Program-made: the position numbers and the translations under genes | Shown: positions 23,201-34,810 of the stretch, one piece after another | Position numbering within the stretch: the stretch's first letter is position 1 | Layout of the letters: every line of letters begins with the position of its first letter | NCBI RefSeq assembly: GCF_907165205.1 | Contig: NC_058190.1 | Location: 37,785,345 to 37,849,344 of the forward strand | Direction of reading: 5' to 3' | DNA length: 64,000 bases | DNA from: Coccinella septempunctata | Taxonomy: Eukaryota; Arthropoda; Insecta; Coleoptera; Coccinellidae | Notes under the pieces: model-generated | The model's database searches: none | Seen by the model: only the letters and a program-made list of their open reading frames with translations | What the model was told of the DNA's origin: nothing

Positions 23201-24477
23201 TCTCAGTAAGTGCGAGCTTCTTGTAAAATATGGGTGTTTAGAACCAGTTAATAATCAATTTTAAAATATTCGAATACTTGATAAACTAACTGACAAAAGT
23301 TCATTTATATGTGGGCTTGTAATTACATATGTGTCATTCTCAAGCAATTGCAAACGCTTCTCTGCATGTTGACGCACACGAACGTGGTCTTAAAGCAAAA
23401 AACCTAAATAGAAACACTTGTATGTGTGAATTGTAAATGTGACCTAATGCATCGGTGTAAAGTACATTTGAGTGACTTGGAATACCTTACCTGGCGTGTT
23501 CTCCAACAGGCGCCTGATCTAGTGATTCACACGTGGGGATAACTGAAGAAGGGCAGCTTACCAAAAAAATGATGTCAGACATTGTTTGAGAGCCTACAAT
23601 GAATTTCGTGATTGATAGGAAAATACGAACAAATTAAGTACTGAGACTCCTCTAGTCTACAAAAAAGCTGCATTCTCTAATATCTGAAAATGTGTTGGAC
23701 TCAGAAAATGTTAAAGCATATTTTTTCAAGGAAAAGAAGCGGAGGTCCACTTCTGGTTGAAAGAATTCAATTATATAAAAGTTTAAAGAGAGATTGCTAT
23801 TTTCCATTTAAACAAAAAACACATTGAATTTCTGTCATATTTTCACAATTCTGGGCCTTCAAACAGTAAAAAATGTATCACACTGACTTATTGCCGGCAC
23901 AGATTCATCACGTACCAACTTCAGAAAGGTTCAGGGATAATATTGTTTGTCTTTCCAAATGGATTTCAATCCCCAGAATCCATTTCGTCGTTTGTTTCCG
24001 ATGAAAAACTAATGAAGAGGACTTTCGATGAGGAAAACGTAAAATCCTCCGGGCGATGCATGGGGAAAATGCAAATAAGACCGATTGATTTCAGATTTAC
24101 CGGAATATTCGGCGATAGAATTTCGAATTCCATTATGTCTGCGGCTCTAGTTTGGAATAGAGATGGCTTTTTCATGAAGGAGAGACAATGTTTTCTATTT
24201 TTATTGCTTTTTCTCGGGTCATATAACCGAATACCAATTATTCCCGGTGTGCGTTGAGCTTTGAGCTCTGGAGCATATGGAGGTTTGATCATTAAAATAT
24301 ACATGTGCACTGAAGAGAAAATCTCATGATCCTGAGTAGAAATTTTTTCTTCATTTTTTATGATTTCATTGTTTGTTAATTCTTTTTTCTTCACCTGAAT
24401 AGACCAATGTTCCATATTAAGTTGATTGATTTGCAGTAATATTATTGAAATTTCTCATGAAAATTTATGTGTAATTC
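20248..24477. other. Intronic sequence, little recognised
   Basis: About 4.2 kb in the inferred first neurexin intron. It opens with a TA|CAGGGTGATAAAA terminus of the Tc1-MITE style at 20248, contains a hammerhead-like motif (20571-20612, minus), an AAT microsatellite at about 22439-22455, and a pair of overlapping 104- and 149-codon frames on opposite strands at 23943-24415 that match nothing known to me. Otherwise nothing was seen. Confidence 0.45.
20571..20612 (-). ncRNA. Hammerhead-ribozyme-like motif, decayed
   Basis: Minus-strand order: CCAC (stem I), CTGAAGA, an extra T, stem II GCTAT / ATAGC with TGTT loop, GAA, then ACATGTAT, C and GTGG (stem I partner). CCAC/GTGG is perfectly complementary. 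The short segment ACATGTAT would be ACACGTGT, a 4-bp loopless stem III, if two transitions were undone. The extra base between the core and stem II is not in the canonical hammerhead. Activity is doubtful. Confidence 0.4.
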
Positions 24478-24479
24478 TA

Positions 24480-25023
24480 CAGGGTGATTCATAGCTACTG
24501 GGACATAGGCTAAGGGCAGATTGTTTGGACCAAAATATGGCGATAGGACCAAATATACCTAAATAAAATAATACTGTGGAGAAAGATAGAGGGCGTTAAA
24601 GTTGAATTTTCTTTTGGTTTTTTGCTAATAATTTCACTGTATATTTTTTCATCCGTTTTTAAGAAAAACACAATTGAACAGTTCAGAGCATCGGAAGGGG
24701 ATTTGAAGTAACGATTTATTTATTTCATTCATTCATTTCGACGATAAAGCATAATTAAAAACAATGTAACATAAAAAGAATAAACTTAAATTATATGTTC
24801 TACGTGACCTTCTCTGACTTCTATGTTTTTTCTAATTCTTTTAATGAAGGACTTTCGAACTTCGAAGAAAATTTTATTCTGTCCCCTTATGAAAAATTCA
24901 ACTTAAACGCCCTCTATCTTTGTCCACAGCAATATTTTATTGAGGTATATTTGGTCCTATCGCCATATTTTGGTCCGAACAATCTGCCCTAAGTATATGT
25001 CCCAATAGTTATGAATCACCCTG
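24480..25023. mobile_element. MITE family D (544 bp, TA-flanked, Tc1/mariner type)
   Basis: Inverted ends of about 120 bp: TA|CAGGGTGATTCATAGCTACT at 24480, ending with the inverse at 25023|TA. The ends share GACCAAAATATGGCGATAGG and AGATAGAGGGCGTT. A TA on each side fits a Tc1/mariner target duplication. The interior is AT-rich without coding signal. A diverged right-end piece of the same family lies at about 29285-29400. Confidence 0.8.
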
Positions 25024-25490
25024 TATATGACAAAGAAACAGATCTTTGAATATTTTGAATGAATAGTTTCTTATTTATCTGATACGCTGTACGTCCAGAA
25101 AAATAGAATATCACTTAGGGTTTTAACTGCGAAACAGGGGATAAGGTTTCTTCAGTTTACTAAATCGCAACTTTAACTTCATTTCTGTCATTAACATAAA
25201 AACCTTATCACAACGAATGATTGAATCGAAAGCTGGAAATAAAAACCAAATGTTTATTTCCGATGACACTTAACGAAGGCCCCAATAAATAATATTATAC
25301 TTAGTGATAATGCATCTGAATTTATTTCTTTTATTATATTTTATCTGAAAGTTACGTCATCTAAACCTTCTGAAATATAGCGCAAAATTCAATGGCAAAA
25401 ACAAGTGATGTATGACAACTAACCGACAAAATATATCAATAACGAAAAACTGTCTATTCCTTCGTTTCCAATATTCAGCGCTACACTCTA

Positions 25491-25521
25491 CTGACGAGGG
25501 ACAATGATCCCGAGACCGGTC
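25491..25521 (+). ncRNA. Hammerhead-ribozyme-like motif, most canonical copy
   Basis: CTGACGA (25491-25497), stem II GGGA/TCCC (25498-25501, 25508-25511), then GAG and ACCGGT (self-complementary 3-bp stem III) and C at 25521 as the expected cleavage base. Flanks can form a partly paired stem I (CGC..CACTCTA upstream with TACAGTTGCG downstream). One core deviation: the second conserved A of GAAA is G at 25514, which should disable cleavage. Confidence 0.45.
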
Positions 25522-26004
25522 TACAGTTGCGTTCGGATGTTTCGACATTTCTGGGATTTCCTAAGCTCGTTCATAACTGGTTTGCACTGTTTAAACGACA
25601 ATTTTTGGGAATTGTTGATTCTAGTTTGATATTTCCGTTAGCACTTATATTGTTTAACTAGTGAAAACAGGATTTAATAACTACTGAAGAGGATGAATCT
25701 AGCAACATTGTGAAGTGTTCAAGAGGAAAAAACATACAGGATGGACGCTTTCATGTATAATTGTGAAGTTTGAGAGTTGATCTGGATGGATAAAGAGATG
25801 ATCGAATACTTATACGATTAATACCACATATTATGAATATTATGTAAAGATTGAGTTCTTTTGTATTATCTGAATTAAAGTTTTCAGTTCTTTAGACATC
25901 GAAGGCTCAATTTATTAATTTCCTTCACTGTACTACTCCGTGTTTGGTGCTGTCCTTCACATTTATATCGTCTAAAAATTTCAATTTCCATCGTATTTTT
26001 CCAG

Positions 26005-26058
26005 TGTGATGGCGGCATTATTGCCGGAGCAGAAGGGCTGTGCATACCCCAAAGCAGG
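26005..26058 (+). CDS. Nrx-1: Candidate neurexin microexon (54 nt)
   Basis: Eighteen codons, CDGGIIAGAEGLCIPQSR, preceded by the acceptor CGTATTTTTCCAG (AG at 26003-26004) and followed by the donor AGG|GTGAGT at 26059. It is phase 0 on both sides, matching the phase-0 donor at 10450. It lies 15.5 kb downstream on the same strand and is GC-richer than its surroundings. Neurexin genes carry small alternatively spliced inserts after LNS1 (splice site 1); position and length make this a good candidate, with two cysteines that could pair. The identity rests on splice signals, phase and composition, not on a family motif I can name with certainty. Confidence 0.65.
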
Positions 26059-27262
26059 GTGAGTGCGTAGAAGGACCGCCTTGACTAGATGCTGAACTAT
26101 CGCTTCAACTACTTTTTCTTATTTCTCGGAAATGTGTCATTCTTTCAGTTCAGAAGGCAGGTTTTGAATTTCGCGATATAGAAATCTGTAGTTTGTACTT
26201 CAGCTTCCATTTCCAAATATTTTCTAGATAAGTGAAGCGAAGAATATTTAGATACGCGAGTATTCATGAGGAGTTTATTTATTTTCGGACCAGTTAGTGC
26301 AATAACTGTTTAAAAATATTCGCTTCGAAATTTTTATCGTGAAATTCCTATTGTACAACTGAAGGAGAAAATGTTGGTTTTATGATTCATTGAACGAATT
26401 TTTCAATTATAATAAATAATACGGAATTTTGATGTTAATGAATCTAAACCGAATATTTCTCGCCACATTTCACGAAAAGAACTGATCATGTTGATATGAT
26501 ATGTTTTATTTTATGTTAATTGAAAAATATTGAGTTATTGTTGGAAAAATGTTGACTTCCTCCAGAAAAAAAGCAATTGTCATCAACTCTCTCTATTCGA
26601 TACAAATTCGTAGGCGTAGATAAACTTTAATAACACACTAAACGAACGTTCATATCACACATAAAAGCGACACCAATAGTATTCCAACATAAATCCATCG
26701 ACTGAAAGAATGACCTTCTACTCAACGGCACACTTCGATTGAGACTTTTAGTATAGATAAACACCACCTGCCTCAAAATATAGAAATGGCTTTTTAGAAT
26801 ATGTTGTGTCTTTTAGAAGATTCAACGGCACCAGCAACTGAACTGATCGCTTAATTTGTTTGTCCTTTGTCCCGTGAGAAGTTTCCGCAAATATGAGATT
26901 GTTTGATCTAGAATGAACCAGGTTTGTTGTTTAGTATTCAATTCAATTTGGCGGAGAAAGGACTCTAGCTTCTAGGTCAGCCATTCTGTTAATTGGAGTG
27001 TTACGGAGAATTCCGGGTCTCGATATTCAATAGGTAAGTCTATGCTAGTCGTGAAAGATGCAATTCTAGCACTATTGATTTATCTCCTGATGCGTTCATT
27101 CGGTTCACATACAGAGTGACCTATTTTAAGAGATCCACTGAGATGACTCCTTATAGTTAGAGTCCTAGAGGGAAATTCTGGAGTTACTCGAGGGTGTCAG
27201 ATTGATATAAGGGGAGATACCTTGGACCCTGTAGTGTACCTCTACCAAAAATTAGACTTGTA

Positions 27263-28133
27263 GAGTCATTCGGGGTAACTGAGCGCAGAGGGTAAGTGTG
27301 CGACTATGAAATCTATTAAAGAGGGGTTCATATGCATGAATCAAGGGCGCAGCAACAAATTAGTTTTTTCATAGCACTGCGCCGTGCGACGATTCGTTGA
27401 CATTTTATTTGCAATCAATCAAATTTAGTAGTTTTCTTGTTAATTTTTAGCATCTCTGCAAATTCTGCCAGGTCCATGTTCCGAGTCCGATAGTGTTAAA
27501 CAATATTTTATTCAATCATGCGCATATAAATCTAAATATATAATAAAAATTTTCAGTTTCTGTTAGCTGCTCAACTCTATAAGAACGTCAATTCACATTT
27601 TGGCTTACTGGGGAAAGTGTGCGCATAGATTCATTATATGGGCATTAGTTCAGTGAGGAATAAACGACGACATTGTTGATTTTCTTGGTTGAAACTCGAT
27701 CAATATTGTCCTACGAGTTGTCCTTTTTGTTCAGAAAAATATGAAGAGCTACTAACAGAGGAATGTATCAAGTGTTGTGTTTACCAGGAATGGTGGCACG
27801 AACAATAATGCACTGCTTGTAAAAAGGCGCTTCTGTATTGACAATAAACAGTATTTCTCTAATATTGTAACATTTTGATGACATTATTCTGTAATTTGTT
27901 TTGATTGTGTGGTTCTTTAAGCACTGCGTTCACTTACCCCATGAGGGTGCGCACGCTTACCCGCAAAACGGGGCATGTGAACGCATTCCGTTTTTGTTTG
28001 TTTGCTTTTTGATGTTTTCTATAGATCAGAAAATGCCCCATCTTATGAATATGTTTTAATTTTCTTAGCTTCAACATTTTAAACAGGGTATGGTTTGAAA
28101 AACAAAAGTGCGCACAGTTGCCCCGAAGGACTC
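27263..28133 (+). mobile_element. Tigger/pogo-like deletion derivative (871 bp, TA-flanked)
   Basis: Inserted in family B copy 2. Left terminus TA|GAGTCATTCGGGGTAACTG; right terminus inverse, ending CCCCGAAGGACTC|TA, an inverted repeat of about 26 bp with TA on both sides. Comparison with family B copy 1 shows these bases are absent from the parental sequence. It retains a remnant of the transposase C-terminus (27700-27821) but no catalytic domain, so it is non-autonomous. Confidence 0.75.
27700..27821 (+). pseudogene. Zinc-binding C-terminus of a pogo/Tigger-like transposase, relic
   Basis: The frame reads CPFCSEKYEELLTEECIKC then CVYQEWWHEQ, stop, CTAC. The Cys-x2-Cys ... Cys-x2-Cys ... 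Trp-Trp-His-Glu ... Cys layout matches the small zinc-binding module at the C-terminus of many animal pogo/jerky-type DDE transposases (CxxCxxxY...WIQCxxCxxWxHExC). A TAA lies between the His-Glu and the last cysteines, and no DDE catalytic region is present. Confidence 0.55.
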
Positions 28134-28869
28134 TATATTGGGAGAATTGTTTAGGACGGCCTGTCAGAATAGTAAAAAAAAACGATCATTTTACATACTC
28201 GAGCGTGTCAGATTAAGATATATGTGGTTAATTACATGTTGAGAATATATATTCCCTTAATCTGACAATTTAAGCTTGACGAAAATGTGTGGAAGGGCGC
28301 CAAAGTTGCAAAAATAAACGTCACGTGTACATTATCGAGCGCGATGGCTTTTTTTCTCAATTTGAAGCTTATGATTTAAAAATAACGGAAAAAATATAAT
28401 CTGACAGTTTCACCAAGCTGAAAAAATAAAAATTGCCCATAAAGGTCACACAAATCCGTTTTTTTGAATTATCTCCTCTCCCGAGCTTCAAATTGTTTTC
28501 GCATTCATTATAGAGCATAACATTTTCTACAAATTTTGTCCGAAGCAATTTTTTCTACTTTTGAACGTTTTTGAGATATATAGCGATGAATGTACATTAG
28601 ACTGGGTTTCTACCTTGACCTTGGCCTTTATTCCCATGTGTGGCTAAGCTCCTCGCTCTTATCACCCTCTAGCTCTAAAACGGTTGAAGGTATGAAAAAT
28701 TGTTTCAGGCAAAAGTTGTATGGAATTTTATTATCTACATTTTTTATAATGAATGCAGAAACGATTAGAGGTACAGGAAGGGAGATATTAAAAACAATGC
28801 CTTGTTATCATCTACAAACTGTCAGATTAAGAAAACCCCCCTTGATTTGTGTCAGATTAAGATGAATTT

Positions 28870-30439
28870 ATTATCAGAGATTATCAGAGACAAGTAGGGC
28901 ATATACAGTATCTAAACCTGACGCACGCTCGAGTACATATGTACACCTGACGATTTTTTTTTTACATCTTGCATCTGAATCAATCCTTATTACTGTATTT
29001 ATTGCCTCCCCGTTTAGGCGTAGTCATTCTTGATTATAAACCATAATATCACATAAAAATAATTCACTTCAAAGAAATTAATATTATCTTTTTTATAATC
29101 TGAATCATACTTTTCTTGAAAAAATATTTGAATATCGTTTTGAATTTGATCTGGGAGGACTCTGCATCTTCTGAAGTTCTTAAGGGTTTTTCACTCCCAG
29201 TCTCTGACTGACATCAAAATATGCATGATATTACTCTTTCAAAGTTACTCTCCTACCTTTATTTTCATGACTGTTGAAGAAAAATCAACTTTAAAGACCT
29301 CTATCTGTATATTTCATTGATATATATGTGGTCCTATATTACCATTGTTCGATCCAAATAGCTAGCTTATCCTAAGCCTATTTCTGAAATTTTTGATTCA
29401 ACTTTTGAACTTTGAAACCCTGAATATATATGAACCAGAAATGACTCAGCTTATGTAGAGTCGAAATATGAGTTTATATAAGTGTCGCATACCCGTACTC
29501 AACTTTTTTAAAATTTTACGAACGATAACTAGTTTTCCTAATCACCACAACAAAATATTTCGGAAATGGGTCCGCCATTTCTTTCAAGATAACATTCTCT
29601 AACATATGAGTACGAAATATTCTTCATAAAAGGTCAAACATTAATATACAGTTTCATTTTCTCTTCAAACAACAGAACCTAATCTAGTCCATCAAATCAT
29701 CAAAGTTCCCCTTCTCATGTTCGAATTCAGCGTCTGGAATCCTGTCATTTTATCAGCAAAACAATCGCCACTCCATTTCCCCTTGTGACTCTTGGTCTTT
29801 TCCTATTTCTTGCGGGCGAAACTCAATAGGATTTCCTCTTCAATTTGATAGCCATTGTCGGTGTATAACGCGAAGTCGAGGATGCCACTACAACAACGTG
29901 TCGTATCACTACTGCCAGATATAGAGTTGTAATGGAACAATGCCTGGTGCAGAAAATGCCGTGTCGATGCCATGTTGGTATCATGTCACTCCTTTTTCGA
30001 TATGAAATTCGCCACTTCATTCAGTCTCTATTGCGTGTTCATCTCATTTGACTTACTGGAAATGATACGATCAATGGAAGTTTTGCTGCATAAGACGTTG
30101 GTTATCATAATGGAAGGTCATGTACGGAGCTGCCTACGGCAAAATCTTGTTATAAGGACACTGATGTCATAAGTATTATTCCTTTTCCTATACTTATTAG
30201 GAGAGAGGACATTATTACAGGACCTCTAACTTGAAATAAACTCAGTAAAACAAAGTTTTTTGGTTGTTAATATGTTTGGACAGGTCGATTTGTATTTTTA
30301 ATTGCTCTCAAGCACACAAACTTCAGAGAGAAGTATCCTGATTTACCGCATATGTCTCAAATTACCAAGCAATATTGAAAAACAGTTTAGGGAAAATGGG
30401 TATTTAACAAAAACTAATTAGTCATCGTCAGAGACGTCA
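28870..30439. other. Mostly unique sequence with two small repeat fragments
   Basis: Contains a family E fragment (about 29145-29210, minus: GAGGACTCTGCATCTTCTGA then CACTCCCAGTCTCTGA) and an eroded family D right end (about 29285-29400). The rest, including a weakly GC-richer patch at 29750-30150 with frames on both strands, shows nothing recognisable. Confidence 0.45.
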
Positions 30440-30715
30440 GAGTTGAAGATGTCACAACGAAAGTACAATTCTCTGTTCAAGTAAATCCTCATTTTACCAT
30501 TAGGCAGATAGCTGGGGAGCTCAAAACTAGAGAATCTTTAATGACGAAAATTCGTAAAATACAGAAATGTTATCCTTGATGAAAATCCTCCAGAAACTCA
30601 CCAAAGTTGATTCAGATAGAAGACCCAGTATTACGAAAAAATCATGGAACAATTATAGATAGAAAACGTCCTGTTTTCTGACGAAACACCGTTTACGTTA
30701 AACCATAATAAGGTA
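30440..30715 (+). pseudogene. Tc1/mariner-type transposase relic (DDE_3-like)
   Basis: Two fragments of an insect Tc1/mariner-type transposase: NPHFTIRQIAGEL (HTH region, about 30485-30525) and ENVLFSDETPFTLN (about 30663-30705), the first catalytic-aspartate block (typical form VLFSDEPTFTL). Frames are broken between them and nothing of the second and third catalytic blocks follows, because the next sequence belongs to a LINE relic. Confidence 0.5.
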
Positions 30716-30719
30716 AATC

Positions 30720-31440
30720 TTCAAACGATTTCTGGAGCTATGAGAACGTGCCCAACTAGAACACTTAAGGTCATCACAGATCTGACTCCTCCACATCTAG
30801 AAATAGATAAGGTAGCCATGAGGCCATTCTCAGAATATCTAGAGCAGGTACAGGAATGAGAGAATTAAAAGTCAGAGAGCCTGGTCCTCTCTAAACAATT
30901 ACATCTCATCAGCTAACCTGTTATGTTATGATTAAAAAATTAAGCATTGAGAAGAACTTTAACGATACTTTGTGAAAGGGGGGAATGGAAAAAGATACTA
31001 TCCAGAATTTCAAAGTTAATACCATTAAATGGTATACTGATGGTTCAAACACCACGACAGGGGCTGGTGCTGGCACTAGATTACATTATCGTTAGACTCC
31101 TGCTCGAGTGTTTTTCAGGCAGAAATACTTGCAATCAAAAGATGCGTAGACATAAACCTGGAAAGAAACTATCAAAGATGTGACATACCTACTAAGTAAT
31201 CTGTTTTGAAAGTCAAGCCGCCATCAAAGCACTGAACTCCCATGTCATCGACTCAAATACCGAAGGAAACTCAATGAAATAGGTAAAACAAGGTGTCTTT
31301 ATTTTGGGTTCGAGGTCACTCTGGAATCAAAGGAAACCAGGAATCTAACACACTCGCCAGAAATAGAACACATACGTCATTTACTGACCCAGAGCTTTTC
31401 TGTGGTATAGGAAAATGCACCTATAGGAAAGAGTCTCTGG
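30720..31440 (+). pseudogene. RNase H and linker relic of an R1/Jockey-type LINE
   Basis: RTLKVITDLTPPHLEIDKVA (30755-30815) is the linker seen between RT and RNase H in arthropod LINEs. RNase H follows in pieces: TIKWYTDGSNTTTGAGAG (31021-31070), FQAEILAIKRCVDI (31118-31155), ICFESQAAIKALNSHVIDS (31200-31255, with the usual Asp of xxSDSQA replaced by Glu) and LFWVRGHSGIKGNQESNTLA (31293-31350). Several stops and shifts are present. Its WYTDGSN segment is the full-length version of the deleted copy in the inverted arms at 17.3 and 18.6 kb. RNase H degrades the RNA strand of the cDNA hybrid. Confidence 0.7.
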
Positions 31441-31464
31441 AGAAGGAAGAAAGCAGTAGATAAT

Positions 31465-32380
31465 CCTCTACCGCCTATATGGATTTAAGTAAGGCCTTCG
31501 ACTCGGTGAATCGGAGAGCGCTATAGAAAATCATGGGATACCTTGGAGTACCCGAAAAATTCTTAGCAGTATGTAAAAGCCTCTATACCAAGAACACCAC
31601 TAGCCCTTTACTGTTCAATATTTTCGCCATAGCTGTCTCGATAATTGCTGACATGAGTATGCCTGCAAGAGGTGTTGGAATGAGATTAAGATTTGATGGA
31701 GGCATGTTTAACCTGAAGCGCCCCAGAGCAAAAACCCGCACAAAGTTTATCACGTAACTTCAATGTGCAAACGACAGCGCTTATCGCTAGCAGCCCAAAG
31801 GATCTACAGATAACATTGGACACCTATAAACATATATACGAAGCTTTAGGCCTTAGACTCAATTGATTGACAAAACCAAAATCCTGATAAATCCGCCAGA
31901 AAACAGATATCAGCCTGGAGGATGAAACTCTAGAACAAATACTTGGAAAGCTTCTTAAATACACAAATACACAACCGTATCAATTCAGCATCACGGGCAT
32001 TCTGGAAGCTAAAGGACAAAGTGTTTCAAAATCACGACTTCAATCTGAAGACCAAGACAGCTGTTTACAAAGCAGTCGTCCTCCCAACGCTTCTTTACGG
32101 AAGCAAAAGCTGGACGTCCTACTGACATATTAAAAAGCTTGAACAAACGCAGCAACGTTATCTAAGACAAATAATGCACATCAGATGGTTCTACAAAGTT
32201 TCAAATGCAGGTTGTATAACAATTGAGACTCAAGTAACGAGGGCCGACTCAGATGTAGGGGCCACATTCTGAGGATGTAAGACACAAGACTCCCCATAAT
32301 AGCTCTGAGTGGCAAATTCACTGTGGGAGCCCGAAAATCAAGAGGCCATTATACTGCATCAATTCCTAAAACCAGTTAAT
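31465..32380 (+). pseudogene. RTE-like LINE reverse-transcriptase relic
   Basis: Decayed RT of the type common in invertebrate RTE-like LINEs (often annotated craniofacial-development-protein-2-like). YMDLSKAFDSVNRRAL then KIMGYLGVPEKF, PLLFNIFAIAV, RAKTRTKF, LQCANDSALIASSPKDLQ (the ADD active site is altered to AND), ALGLRLN, then RINSASRAFWKLKDKVF, AVVLPTLLYGSKSW, KLEQTQQRYLRQIM, CRGHILRM and LPIIALSGKF. About 60 codons between the finger and palm motifs are missing, and several frameshifts and stops are present. It adjoins, but is distinct from, the RNase H relic before it. Confidence 0.7.
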
Positions 32381-34084
32381 GCCAATCATAACTGGGAATA
32401 ACTAGTTAGACAGATCACAGTGTAGGTCTTTGGTCCACAGCTATAATGGAGACTCGAGAAGAATACAGCGGCGGCCAGATCTGGTTGGTGACTATTCATG
32501 CCCGAAGTGTGGAAGGATCTGTAGCTCACGGTTGGGTGTCTTCAGTCACAGGAGGGTACACAGTCGTAAGAAATTTTAAGTTTGATCGCACCGATAGTCT
32601 GGTTTTTGAGTCTTTTTGTAGATTTATTCTCGGCAACGAGTATCAGCAATGAATGAATGAGAAAATCCTAAATAGAGTGGGGGCTGAAGCCAGAATTTGT
32701 ATTGTCGTCATAAACAGCGGTAGTAGGCAACACCTAATGTCATCTTTGCCTTATACTGAAGGGATTTCCTAACGCAGCCGGTTGGCCTGTGCTGATGTTA
32801 CAGGAGCAAGCGTACAACTTCTATTACCACCTCTTCAACGGGAAACTCCTGACTTAAAACTTGGGACATTGATGATATTTGATCAACTTGTTTGAACTTC
32901 CTAGCAAAACCCGGTGCAATGCCAACTACATTTGATTACCAAGGTTAGAATACTGCTAGTATATTTGGGATGATTTGAAAGTGTTGTCCCGCAGAAGCAG
33001 AGGTTCCTGGAAAAAAGAAAAAAACCCTCTAAGATTTCGCTGGTCGTTTTTTCGAATGCTTCAAAAACCCTTGGATAAAACTATGCAAAGTTATCATGTC
33101 AAATTTCTGATAGGTCATCCCTTAAAAATTCATGTTTCAACCAACCTTGAAGCAAATATTTTCAAATGGCCTCATTAAAATCCCAAACCGATATAATAAG
33201 TGTGGAGAGAGAAAGAATAACTACACACAAAAAAAATGAGGCGAAGAAGAGTCAAATTGAATATTTCGCCACCATGTCTCATACGTCCTCTTACCGCTCG
33301 AAAATCCTTCAACAAATCCATGTTTACCAACAACACTCACGCATATAACCTTCCTCTCATCCTTTCCTTCTCCGTGACAAATATTTATTCGGCTAAAATA
33401 ATTATCCATCGCCCCATATCTCACTCCCAGTCCAATCCCATCCGGAAAATGCCCATCGTATATATCGTCTCAGTGGCAGCGAAACAGGCACGCAACATGG
33501 AGGAAATGGAATTCGGAGATGCGAACCTCGCAATTTTGGTTCGCACGCTGCGGCACCAACATAAAACTTGGAAAGACTGTACATGCATAAAATGATAAGC
33601 AGGCCGTTAGAACCGAATGGGGATTGTTAGGATGAGAGGCAACCCAAGTCGTTGCGAGGCAAAAAGTGAGTGAAAAAGTTTTGTTGGGGGAGCGGGAAAA
33701 TAAATTCGGTTGTTAAAGACAGGGGGATGATCGCGAGGTTGAGCTGTGCGATTTCTGAGGGTCTGGCTGGGCAAAAACCACTGTTTTATGGGGAATTATA
33801 AGGTTCGTTTTTATGACCATTATGACGCCGGCCTCGTAGGCAGACTGAATTATTATCGAGGAATATCCAAATATCGACGATTACAAGTCGGATTTGTGTC
33901 TACTAAATAGTGTTGGCTGAGACCTGAAGAATTGCTTAGCTTAGCTTCTGGTAGGTATAATCTGAAAAATATGTTACCTTGAATTGAACACATTAAGACC
34001 ATTATATGGGCTTTGAATCTTCGTCTAGGTATGATTTTATTACTTCTGGATAAAACAGTCCTGTATTACTCTTCCTCTCATTGT
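32381..34084. other. Intergenic or intronic sequence, nothing recognised
   Basis: About 1.7 kb. Frames of 60-119 codons overlap on both strands at 33166-33595 without recognisable motifs or clear splice context. No repeat match to other parts of the window was noticed. Confidence 0.4.
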
Positions 34085-34106
34085 TTTCAATGGAACTCGA
34101 ACTATA

Positions 34107-34810
34107 CAGGGTGTGAATGAATAGTTGCGAAAAAATTTAAGATGTGATCCTTTATCAAAAGATGTTTTAGGCCTTTAATTTGATTTTCTTTCGAGCAGCC
34201 TCTGTTCAGATACATCTCCCTAAAGATGACAACCGAAAGGCATTTTTTTTCTTGGGAACTCGAAAAGTGACACAAATATGAAATTGAGATTCTATGAGAG
34301 CAAGGAGGCAATCAAAAACATTTTTGTTGCTCTTTTCCCATTTTTTCTTGGAGTAGAAAAAGCATCTCCTTAAATTCTTTAGGGTTTTCAGTCCCAGTCT
34401 CTGAAACAAAATCATTAAGAAATTGAAATTTGCTCCTGCGAAAATTCCTGCACTAATTTGTCAGGAGCAAATCAGATGGAAAAAATTGTTGCTTGACAAT
34501 GAATGAAAAATGGAACTTTATGGTGTAGCTTCGTTACGTTTCGAAGTCAATTCTGTAGATTTTTAAGAATTCGTCTGATGTCTGATCTAGACTCCGAAAC
34601 TTTACGAAAAGTTCCATTTTTCGTTCAACAATTTTTTTTATCTGATTTGCTCCTGACAAATTAGTGCAAGAATTTAAGCAGGATCAAATAGATTATTTCA
34701 ATTTTTTTATTGATCTTGTTCCAGAGACTGGGAGTGAAAACCTTAAAAAATTTCAGAAGATGCAGAGTCCTCCCAGATTGAATTTCAATCGATGTCCTGT
34801 AGAAAAAGAC
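34107..34810. mobile_element. Foldback family E with degenerate hammerhead motif
   Basis: Opens with TA|CAGGGTGTGAATG at 34107. The interior 34370-34760 is an inverted repeat centred near 34555: CAGTCCCAGTCTCTGA / CAGAGACTGGGAGTG, CACTAATTTGTCAGGAGCAA / TTGCTCCTGACAAATTAGTG, and AATGGAACTTT / AAAGTTCCATT-like segments. Pieces of the same family occur at 29145-29210 and inside the 62250-62510 insertion. No coding capacity. Confidence 0.65.
34574..34600 (+). ncRNA. Hammerhead-like motif, deleted copy
   Basis: CTGATG then TCTGATCTAGACTCC then GAAAC. Aligned to the copy at 62291, it lacks the six bases that form the 5' side of stem II, so it cannot fold as a hammerhead. It marks descent from the same element. 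Confidence 0.35.

Larger units (their letters stand above)
27165..28770 (+). repeat. Foldback family B, copy 2 (single arm, interrupted)
   Basis: Collinear with the left arm of family B copy 1: AGAGGGAAATTC, GATACCTTGGACCCTG, then after an interruption (27263-28133) GTGTCAGATTAAGATATATG, GGTTAATTACATGTTGA and the ACGGAAAAAATATAATCTGA region, up to the AACGATTAGAGGTAC sequence at about 28755-28772. The mirror arm is missing. Short GTGTCAGATTAAG phrases continue to about 28870. Confidence 0.75.

Noticed and set aside
23943..24415. Overlapping 104- and 149-codon frames on opposite strands
   Set aside because: No recognisable domain, no splice sites bounding either frame, and the composition is that of the surrounding AT-rich DNA.
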